Shown here: one piece after another, positions 55,706 through 64,000 of the stretch
How positions within the stretch are numbered: position 1 is the stretch's first letter
Layout: every line of letters starts with the position of its first letter
Assembly (NCBI GenBank): GCA_036186865.1
Contig: AP025043.1
Span: 37,574,539 to 37,638,538 of the forward strand
From: Eustoma russellianum
Taxonomy: Eukaryota; Streptophyta; Magnoliopsida; Gentianales; Gentianaceae
Length of the DNA: 64,000 nucleotides
Direction of reading: 5' to 3'
Position numbers and translations under genes: made by a program
Notes under the pieces: generated by a model
Seen by the model: the letters and a program-made list of their open reading frames with translations, nothing else
Database searches by the model: none
What the model was told of the DNA's origin: nothing

Positions 55706-57258
55706 AAAATCTCACTTATTAGCCTAAAGTTTGGTTCATTACTCAGTTAGCAGCCTAACGTTGATGAAACTCACTTAACAACAACTCTTTGTCCAAAATG
55801 TCTCACTTATAGCCAGGTGACCGTTGACTAACCTTTGACTTTCTCAGACCAACCAGGAGTTGACACGTAGCGACCTTTTTTAATTAAAAAATAAAATTGT
55901 ATTTTTGAATAAAGTGATTTTAAAGGAATTTAAAAATTTTAAAAAATTGTAAAAATTAATTAAAAAATATTTTAAAAATAAAAAGATTAGGAAAAAAAGA
56001 TAAAAATAATAAAAAATTACCCACAACGCCCCAGCACTCCATCCACCTATCCCACCCCCCCCCCCCCCCCGCCAAAAATTTTTTAAAAATTTATTCTAAC
56101 TCACTCATAACGCTCCGACCACCCCTGCGTCCCCTCCCCCACCCTCTCCTCTCGCGACATTTTTTTTAGAAATTTTTTCTAACTCACTCATAACGCTCCG
56201 ACCACCCCTGCGTCCCCTCCCCCACCCCCTCCTCTCGCGACTTTTTTTTAAAAATTTTTTCTAACTCACCCATAACGTCTCAACCACCCCTGCGTCCCCT
56301 CCCACACCCCCGCGCACACCCCAAAAAAATTTTAAAATTTTTTCAACTCACCCACAAAGCTCCGACCATCCTCCAGCAATCCAAACAATCCAACCCCCAG
56401 CCCAAAACATTGTCATTTTCTTTTTGGACTGGGGGTTGGATTGTTTCAGGTTCTGGGAGATGGTCGAAGCTTTGTGGGTGAGTTGAAAAAATTTTAAAAT
56501 TTTTTTGGGGTGTGTGCGGGGGTGGAGAGGGGATCGCAGGGGTGGTTAGGATGCTATGGGTGAGTTAGAAAAAATTTTAAAAAAAATTCTCGAGAGGAGG
56601 GGGTGGGGGAGGGGACGCGGGGGTGGTCGGAGCGTTATGAGTGAGTTAGAAAAAAGTTTTAAAAAAAATTTTGCCTTGGGGTGGGGGTGTCGGGGGTGGG
56701 AGAGGGGGTGGGCGTTGTGGGTAATTTTTTATTATTTTTATCTTTTTTCCTAATTTTTTTATTTTTAAAATATTTTTTAATTAATTTTTACAATTTTTTA
56801 GAATTTTTACAAATAATAACATTTTTTTAGAAATAAATTTTCTTTTTTTAAAAAAAAAGAAACCTGCTGTAGTAAGTCACCTTCCGGTGACTGGCTACAA
56901 GTGAGACATTTTGGACAAAGAGTTGTTATGTGAGTTTCATCAACGTTAGGCAGCTAACTGAGTAATGACCCCCAGGGGCATAGTCCAGTGGTAAGTGGCA
57001 AAGGTGATTGGGGCTAGAACCCCGACGTCCCGAGTTCGAGTCCGTGTGGAGACAATCCTTGTTGAAATATTACAAGGGTTGCCTCTGGGCTGGCTGAGTC
57101 TCGTGTGTCCTCTCCCTTTGCAGGGCTGCTGGTGGAGCACATCCCTCAATTTACATTCTACCTGGTTAAGGGGCCTCTGGTACAGGTAGGGGGAGAACAC
57201 ACTCCCTCATCAAAGTTAACTGAGTAATGGGTCAAACTTTAAGCTAATAAGTGAGATT
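55706..57258. mobile_element. Foldback Mutator-like element, second copy
   Basis: Starts aaaatctcacttattagcct and ends with the inverted aagctaataagtgagatt, the same family as 34277-36021 (shared gtgaccgttgac, gactttctcagacc, cttccggtgactggctac). The left arm has the block ctcactcataacgctccgac (with the GC-rich cgtcccctcccccac) repeated two to three times in tandem. The right arm carries the inverse. Palindrome centre near 56410-56430. No transposase. A 9-bp TSD is not clean (tggccgaca against agccgcaca). A SINE is inserted in its right arm at 56968-57216. Confidence 0.87.
56968..57216 (+). mobile_element. tRNA-derived SINE with 13-bp TSD
   Basis: TSD taactgagtaatg at 56955-56967 and 57217-57229, perfect, inside the arm of the foldback element. 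The 249-bp body has an RNA polymerase III A box (tagtccagtgg at 56981-56991) and B box (gagttcgagtcc at 57032-57043) in a tRNA-like 5' part, then an unrelated 3' part. Resembles Au-type plant SINEs in layout. No poly(A) tail; the 3' end is tcatcaaag. Confidence 0.9.
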
Positions 57259-59318
57259 AGCCGCACAGAACAGTTTTGTCCCTCAATTTGCACTTGGCCG
57301 AAATTTTTCACTTCTTATTTTGCTAGTTCATAAAACTGACAGATTTCTTCGAGTAAATTACGGTCAACTATTTATTCTTAGGATAAATTTACTTTGTGTG
57401 CAGGCGTAAAAAAAAACATTTATTCCGCAGTACAACCTTTTGACATTTTTTCTCTTGAAAATACGCCTTTGTCTTCCCAACATACCTAAAATGATAAAGA
57501 GGCGTTTCGAGTGTACTAGGCTCACGCGTTTGTAAATGGTCTGAGGACGGGTCGAATCGATTCATAGTCTGATGTATGTACCATTGTCTTACATTTTGTG
57601 CAATTGGCTGTTTCTACGGTTCAAACCCGTCAGCTCAATGTCACAAAGCAGCAACCTTACCAGTTGTAAAATGATAGAAAACGGAAAAAGAATATGACTT
57701 TTCTAGAAATGATTTTCGGCAATCCAACAATGTATTTTTTAATCTGAGACTAAATTTAGAAACCGGCACAATACAATAATGAGTATTATACCGTAACAAA
57801 GTCACTATTCAGATGGTTAGATGGCGAGGTCAAATTTAGCTCGTTTAATTAAAACTAACGAATGAATTTGAATCAAATACGAATCAAACTCGCACAATTC
57901 GTGAACTATTCAATTCGTTTAACACCCTAGGTTTGAGTGAGTTCTTTGTAGCAAGGTACACCGATGATGTTGTGTCAGGACTAACACAAATTTTAAAATA
58001 GTCAATGAGTGAGTATGATTAGTTGATCCATGACTAATGAAATATGTAGAATATTTATGGTTCCTTGTTTTGGCCAATCACCTCCTTACTTGCATATAGA
58101 TAAAGCTTATTTATCATCATTTTATTAGGTCATCAGTTAATGTATGAGCACAATAAATGACTGCAGGACTAAAGCATACATCGAACTTGACGGTGTCATG
58201 CACCACACTTAGGCTTTGTATTTTTGAAATTTTGATTAACTCGTTATTTTAATGACGGTATTCAAACGTGGCACAGTATGATACACACCATTTTTAATGT
58301 ATGGGTTGCATCTTCTATAATACTTCGTTATTGGTTAATACAAATTTACATTTTAACCAAAAAAAGAAATCAGGCTTTGAATTTTTTGAAATTTACACCA
58401 TGATGATATTTTGCCACCACAATGACAGTGTTGCAAACACCTCGAACAACGATGTATGGGTAAAATTGAGAGTTTGATTTATTAGAAAAATAGTTTAAAA
58501 TGTTTTTTTCTAGCTAAATTTGTCCGTTTTACAGTTATGTACCGAGAGAAGTCGCAAACAATGTTGGTCAATTTAAGGATCATTATGTCAAAAAAAATGT
58601 AGAGCAATTATATAAAATTGATCCAGCGTCCGCCCCCTAAAATAAACTTTATACCATAAAAAACTTAAACAGAAAGAAATAAAAGAATACATAAAAAAAC
58701 TTCTTTTTGTCCAATATATAAGATATTTATAATAAAAATAAAAAGATTGCAGAAGACAGAAATTGTACAATATATAAACATATACATATAAGAAAAGAAA
58801 GGGAAAAAATGAGTTCAAAAAACTACTTTATCCTTTTGGTATATGCATGAAGATTTGATTGGAAGATAAATTCTAAACTGAGAAAACAAATTTAAAAAGT
58901 TCCACTGAAACATAGACAAATTACTATAGGTATTTGATTTACATATTGTTTGTTTGTTTGTTTTAATCAAAAGCAGGAATAGTTCGAGTCCATGAGTTTC
59001 TTTTCTTTTTCTTTTTCTTTTTCTTTTTTTTATATTTTGAGAAAGGTGACCATGAGTTGATAAAACTCTATCCCATCACACCAATTTTAAAATGACCAAG
59101 GAGTAAGTATGATTAATTGATTAATAATCAATGAAATGTGTACAACATTTATAGTCTCTTGTTTTGCCTAATTTTACATGTAGGTAAAGCTTATTTGTCA
59201 TCATTTCATTAGCTGCTGCGATCACAATAAATTACTCATCCCATCAAATTCCTATTTTAAATCAGGTATCAAATTCCGATTTTAATCAGGTAAGCATTTT
59301 CAATTCTTTTTCCGTATA
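57259..59318. other. Intergenic stretch with an internal duplication
   Basis: No gene. About 160 bp at 57990-58160 recur, diverged, at 59085-59240 (shared aataaagcttattt-like tgataaagcttatttatcat, cacaataaat). A CT/T-rich run lies at 58995-59030. The duplication reaches to ~130 bp before the C2 gene start. Confidence 0.5.
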
Positions 59319-59330
59319 TCTATATATACA
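59319..59330 (+). promoter_or_regulatory. Possible TATA box of the C2 gene
   Basis: tctatatataca lies 37-48 bases before the start codon. This is close, implying a 5' UTR of roughly 10-20 bases if used. Confidence 0.45.
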
Positions 59331-59358
59331 CTGTTGTTTCAGGTTCATAATCGTTTTC

Positions 59359-59397
59359 ATGCATAAATGGACATGGAGAACGAAAGCTTTACCCTAA
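59359..59397 (+). other. Overlapping upstream ORF
   Basis: An ATG at 59359 opens a 12-codon frame ending in TAA at 59397, out of frame with and overlapping the C2 gene start at 59367. Whether it is transcribed depends on the TSS. Confidence 0.4.
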
Positions 59398-59990
59398 GTT
59401 TCACGCTAAAATCTGCATCTCTTTTCAAACAAAATGCCGTTGCCAACTTATCAGCCACGGGCTATTACGCCACCGCTTCCCTCCTCCGGTCCACCGGCGA
59501 ACCGATAATCTCCCAGAAAACCCGCGTCGATAAGCACCACGGCTTCCTCCCTTTTTGGTGGGCCCCAATAATGCTTCAAGTCCCCAAATCACTACTGCAA
59601 CGTTATGGTTTCGAAGTTTTGTTCGAGGTCAAGTGCCGGAGTAGACTAATCTCTGGTGATAAGACTATCGGGACGTCGAAAATATCGGTTAGAGAGCTTC
59701 TTGATGGTGCAATGCCGGATAATTCGCCGGTGCATTTAGTGCATCGGCTCAGTTCTAAGTGCGGGAAGCTGCGGGGTTTGCTGTATTTTTCTTACGTTGT
59801 TCTTGGTGACGTGGCCATTTCGCCCGCGGTCGATTATCGGTGTCCTGCGCCTTCTGCGCCATGTCTCTCGGAGGATGTGGTTTTGACTTCGGATGAATAT
59901 ATGGAGGAAGGTGACGGTGGATCATCTCCGGCACGGCCGGCACCTTCGGCTCCGTTTGTAGATGAAGACATGTTTGTCGATAAGATATAG
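59367..59990 (+). CDS. SRC2-like C2-domain protein, single exon
   Basis: 207 residues, ATG to TAG, uninterrupted. Residues ~7-155 fit the C2 domain of plant SRC2/BAP-type proteins: FTLSFTLKSASLF, then QKTRVDKHHGFLPFWWAPIM (the strand pair around a conserved Trp), RYGFEVLFEVKCRSRL (with the usual FEVK), DKTIGTSKISVRELLDG, and GKLRGLLYFSYVVLGD (the typical end, GKPKGVLNFSY). The classical Ca-binding Asp loops are not obvious, so calcium-independent binding is likely. The tail (156-207) is Pro/Ser/Ala-rich and acidic with no membrane segment. Relatives act at membranes in stress or defence signalling (family knowledge). The start is the first ATG of the frame; the alternative Met is residue 3. 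Confidence 0.88.
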   Translation: MDMENESFTLSFTLKSASLFKQNAVANLSATGYYATASLLRSTGEPIISQKTRVDKHHGFLPFWWAPIMLQVPKSLLQRYGFEVLFEVKCRSRLISGDKTIGTSKISVRELLDGAMPDNSPVHLVHRLSSKCGKLRGLLYFSYVVLGDVAISPAVDYRCPAPSAPCLSEDVVLTSDEYMEEGDGGSSPARPAPSAPFVDEDMFVDKI

Positions 59991-59999
59991 ATAGACACA

Positions 60000-60366
60000 T
60001 TAAAATTCGAACTGATTTAGAGATAAAAATTATGTGTGTAATGGTGAAATAACTTAGATGAAATTATCGGTTATATTTTAGAAATAATTAAATGAAAAAG
60101 GAAAAAGGTAGGCCGATAAGTTTCTTTGTTTTAGTATGAGAATCTTATTGACATTGTATATATCTCAATACTTAGATGTGTAAGGATTAGTTTTGAATTG
60201 GAATAAAATTATGTTGCGTTCTTTTATCTACTGTATTAGTTGGATTCTCGTTCAGAAGCTTTTTACTTTTAACGAAATTATTGCGTACATGTTTCTCAAA
60301 GGAGACTTTTCTTTGATTTTTAAAATATGATAGAATAAAACAATATGAATTACAAAATTGGTTGCA
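60000..60366. other. 3' flank of the C2 gene
   Basis: AT-rich, no ORF of note. Expected to hold the 3' UTR; an ataaaa at about 60200 is the nearest poly(A)-like signal. Confidence 0.35.
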
Positions 60367-60731
60367 CTTTATATTGTGAAAACACAGCTTGATGCAATTT
60401 TCATTATGTTTCATCGGGAGACAACATCTGTTGCGCTCTATATTGTGAAAACACAACGTGACGCAATTTTCATTATGTTTCATCGGGAAACCAACTTCAG
60501 TGTGTTTCCAATACATGGTATGCTTGTGTATATCCGACCCACATACCTGCTCTATATTGTGAAAACACAGCTTGACGTAATTTTTATTATGTTTTCATCG
60601 AAAGACAATTTCGGTTGCGCTCTATATTGTGAAAACACAACGTGACGCAATTTTCATTATGTTTCATCGGAAAACAACTTCAGTGTGTTTCCAATACATG
60701 GTATGTTTGTGCATATCCGACCCATATACCT
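60367..60731. repeat. 183-bp tandem repeat, two copies, with 69-bp subrepeats
   Basis: ctctatattgtgaaaacaca (or cttta-) starts at 60367, 60436, 60550 and 60620. Two subunits plus a tail (tgtttccaatacatggtatg, atatccgaccca) make one ~183-bp unit, repeated twice. Confidence 0.9.
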
Positions 60732-60844
60732 CGCCTATAGCCCTTAAGGCACTAGAGTAATGTTGTTTCTAATGGTAGTTCCAGATTTTAGACTATTGGT
60801 GAGTGCATAAATGCAATTTGTTCAAAATGATAAATATCATTACT
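60732..60844. other. Short flank
   Basis: Nothing recognised. Confidence 0.4.
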
Positions 60845-62528
60845 TTTTTTTTTGAAAGAAAGTATTTATTATTATTACCGTGCCCCTCTTTTGTGGCGAG
60901 GAAAGACCATTTACATGTGAGGGGTGAATCATTCCCCTTCCTATTCTATTTGTTATGCAACTATTATATGCCCATTTTCTCCACTTGAAGAAATTGTCAT
61001 ATACATCAGGAATATTTTCTTATATGCTTTAATCAATACTTAGTTTTTTTGTCACCATTTTCGACTAATGACTAAGCATTATGTATGTCTCAACATTACC
61101 GTAGTCCTATCTGTGTCAGTATACGGCCTTTCACATAAGGGGAGAGTTCACATGTCGTGTTGAAGGTTGTAAACTTATTTCTCATCATGCTAAATTGTGC
61201 CAAATTGTGAGCTGTAGAATTGATCTCCCTTGGACAATGCTTTATTTTATCCCATTATCTCCTCAAATTGTATTTTTGATGCCTTCGGTTCAACTTTTAT
61301 TTCTTCCTGTTTGCTCTGCAACTTTCTTACCACTGCTTTACAATCAATTTCAATTTCTACATTCTTTATTTCATATCACATGTTATCTCTGAAGATGAAG
61401 AAGTACAGAAGCAATATCATCACTGTTTGTGCTTCAGCTAGTACTGGAATCGAGACATGTAAGTGAAATGATATTGCATGTATCGTTTCTCCATTCGAAT
61501 CTCTCATTATTGCTCCATCTGCAGCAGATTTGTTCTCAATTGCTCCATCTGTGTTAAATCTTGAGTTTTCCCGTGGGTGATTACTCCCATTTTAGGATTT
61601 TAGCAGCTTTAATTTGAAGCTTTGATGTGGTACCTACTTCAATTAGCGTCTGTGAGTTGCATGCAATCTTTGTGCCATTTAGTGTCATACACCAATCTTT
61701 AATATCAGCTCTGATTTACTCCTGCGTTCCTTCTAGACTCTATTGTCTGTCTTCTCGAGTAATTTTGTGATACTCTTTCCATATGCTCCATAAAATGATC
61801 ACCGGTATTATTCGCCTGAGTAGTCCCTCCATTTTCTTTTATGACCCCTATAGCTACCATGCTATAAGCTATTGTCTGATCTGTTGTTTTGTTGGGGCAG
61901 GCCCATTTACTAAGCTAGCGTAATAAATCCAGATTGATTTGATTTCTGGTATTGTAAGAATATGTGCTGCTGGGTTGCTTTGTTTTGTTGCATATGGGGC
62001 ACCTGGTAGGGTGGATGGTTAAGAACTTCGATAGATTGTCTGCTATGGAAAGAGATCCGTTTAGGAGCTTCCATAAGAAGACTTTTATGATCCCCCTCTG
62101 TTTGCAATGCCATATAGTTTGTGGGAGATTATCGTTGGTTGTAATGTCCTGTTGGCTTCATATGTCTCTTTGAAAGTTGCTTTCTCTTAGTCTACGTATC
62201 GCCATATCCACTGAACATATCCTCTTCCAACTTTGAGAGTCATTGGGTTGAATTGTCATTTGAGTCTCTGTTTCCATAATTGTTGTTCATATAGCGTGCC
62301 TATAGGCTTGTGTTGCTTTGATATTTCTTCCATATTTTGCATGAGTAAGCTCTCTAGATGATTTCAAAACTTCTGATTCCAAGTCCACCCTTTTCTGTTG
62401 CCCTGGTGAGTGTTCTCCATTGCTTCCAGTGGTGTTTTCTAGGACCCCATAAAAAGTTTGTCATTCTCTTTTCCATTGCGCTTATTATTCCTTTTGGTAT
62501 TTTTGCAGCTGCTAAAGTGTGTAAGGGG
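60845..62528 (-). mobile_element. LINE 3' part on the minus strand
   Basis: The minus strand ends in an A tail (plus-strand T run 60845-60853), preceded by aataaata. At 62354-62520 it reads HTLAAAKIPKGIISAMEKRM, then TNFLWGPRKHHWKQWRTLTR and GGLGIRSFEII, the end of LINE reverse transcriptase. At 61440-61560 it reads RFNTDGAIENKSAADGAIMR and VLAEA, an RNase H domain (catalytic Asp in TDGA and Glu in AEA). Stops and shifts are frequent, so this is a dead copy. Its 5' part is cut at 62528 by the LTR that begins at 62529 and would continue beyond the window. Confidence 0.85.
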
Positions 62529-64000
62529 TGTAGGACCTGTATAGCACCACTACAGGGGGTGAAATAGTGAGTGCAGAAAAATTGGTTTTTAAAACTTTTT
62601 AGACCAAATAATCCACTTCTAAAAACAGTTTCTGTTTTCATATCCTGATTTGATTTAACTAGTTGACCAGGTTGTAGATTATTTTAAAATTGGTTTTTAA
62701 AACTTTTTAGACCAAATAATCCACTTCTAAAAACAGTTTCTGTTTTCATATCCTGATTTGATTTAACTAGTTGATGTGCTCTCAGATGTTATGAGTGTCT
62801 GGCAAAAATTGCAGATTAAAACTCAAAGTCTAACCCCTTGAAAAAACGTTTTTCCTCAGATTGCGTCAATCTGCCTGAAACTGTTCTTTAAAATGAAAAA
62901 TTTTATTCCTGTTCATTGGCAACTCTAAATGACCTGAACATTTTATGGTATGGGCCTTAAGATGTTTACTTTAATGGGTTAAAACAGTTTTTCAAAATTC
63001 TCTTGGTAAGTATGTCAACCACGTTGATGTTCTCAACTTTTGTAGATCTGAGAATCAGATTCCACTAGTCTCAGAACTAGTTTGACTCACTTATACTTAT
63101 CCAAATCGGATGACACTTGTCTCAAATGAAAGTTAAGACCTGTGTCTATGTTTCTGCAAAATTTTTTAATTTTTGAAAAATTTGTGCTATTTTTTCAGTG
63201 AGTATGAAGACGATGCAGAAAACTGAAAACTCAAAGTAAAAGTGCTAAAAGTAAATAAGACCAAGATTTTTATACTGGTCCGGTTAAATCAACCTACTCC
63301 AGTCTTCGAGGACTCCTTCCTCAATATTCATTAATCACAAATAACACCTTGGCATAAGAGTGACTGGAGTTAAACACCAACTCTATCCTTTTACAATCAA
63401 ACAAACAAACACAACAACATGAACACCACCACCGAACAAATGAAGGTTTGATCAGACCTTGATCAACCTTGTACAAGATGAACGTATGTGGGTGGTATAC
63501 ACAAAGCCTATATAGTATATGAAAGATATGTATGATAGGCTTGAGGCTAAGAGCAAGAGAAAAGAATAAGAGAAGAACAGATTAGTCTTGCTTGATCTTA
63601 GAAGAATATGAAATTTGACTTGCTTTTGTCTTGAATACTTTGCCTCAATTTATAGGTGTATGGCCGCCCCTCTAGGGCTGAATTCTTCCTTGAAAATTAT
63701 CTTGAATGTCCTTGTAAGATTGTCTTGTATAATATGGTGACACACTCTTGCTTACTTGAAGCAATACGATTGGACAAATGACTTGTATTTGCCTAGTTGT
63801 CACTTCTTCATAGGCCATTGTTTATCCACATTGGCACTCCATAAAATAACTGGAAATTCAACCAAAAATGTGAAACACATGCTCAAATACATACAAGTAA
63901 AATATCAATCAATCAAGATATAATTGCCCCATAATTTTGGAAGAAAATTGGGGCAAAATAGGGTGCAAAAATCGGCCATATAGAACAAGTGCTGAAACTT
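62529..64000 (-). repeat. copia-type LTR, cut by window end
   Basis: Begins tgtaggacctgtatagcacc right inside the LINE. Related to the LTR at 5851: both have an early ggggggtgaatag/gggggtgaaatag block, later the match acctactccagtct, and ataaatt-like tatttataggtg. Since no primer site precedes it, it is probably the 3' LTR of a minus-strand element whose body lies beyond 64000. The 5' flank aggggtgt context gives a TSD candidate agggg (62524-62528), not testable here. Confidence 0.75.
62581..62776. repeat. 108-bp tandem duplication in the LTR
   Basis: attggtttttaaaacttttt starts at 62581 and 62689. The first ~87 bases of each unit are near-identical up to aactagttga. Confidence 0.92.

Noticed and set aside
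60187..60645. Frames with repeated MKHNENC or IVKTQLDAIFIMF blocks
   Set aside because: They translate the 183-bp tandem repeat; no start context or domain supports a protein.

Overview
The window is nuclear DNA from a flowering plant, most likely a eudicot with a repeat-rich genome. The reasons are a GT-AG spliced chloroplast protein gene, plant-type Ty1/copia and Ty3/gypsy retrotransposons, L1-type LINEs with DUF4283/zf-RVT features, Mutator-like elements with 9-bp target duplications, tRNA-derived SINEs and plastid-derived fragments. The species cannot be named from the sequence.

Only two intact host genes are supported. One is a three-exon PsbP-domain thylakoid lumen gene (22185-23936, +). 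The other is a single-exon SRC2-like C2-domain gene (59367-59990, +). Almost everything else is mobile DNA, much of it nested, with boundaries fixed by terminal motifs and target-site duplications (TSDs).

Layout: 1-8605, minus-strand Ty1/copia element with a 2.75-kb LTR. 8716-~12352, truncated minus-strand Ty3/gypsy element (gag and 5' LTR). 12748-~17095, degraded minus-strand gag-only LTR element with a MITE inside; a short retroposon with a 14-bp TSD lies just beyond it. 19234-20060, Mutator-like element. 21000-21937, Pack-MULE carrying a fragment of a hemerythrin-type gene. 22185-23936, PsbP-domain gene. 24140-24323, foldback MITE. 24378-32303, complete but dead plus-strand copia element whose gag is interrupted by organelle-like DNA. 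32309-~32930, LINE piece. 33006-37762, 3-kb solo LTR holding a foldback Mutator-like element. 38466-41025, second solo LTR in opposite orientation with two tandem arrays. 42050-42192, rbcL fragment. 43333-54457, L1 LINE with a 16-bp TSD, split by a complete non-autonomous gag-only LTR retrotransposon (47574-53392). 55706-57258, second foldback Mutator-like element containing a SINE. 59367-59990, C2 gene. 60367-60731, tandem repeat. 60845-62528, minus-strand LINE 3' part. 62529-64000, start of another copia LTR.

The most distinctive item is the gag-only LTR family, present twice (12748-~17095 minus and 47574-53392 plus). It has a gag-like domain followed by an acidic region and a C-terminal part with recurring HPKH motifs, and it encodes no protease, integrase or reverse transcriptase that I can see. 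Also notable are the ATCGATCGATCGAT minisatellites in two unrelated LTR families and the captured hemerythrin-like fragment about 250 bp upstream of the PsbP-domain gene. No CRISPR array, rRNA gene or intact tRNA gene was seen.
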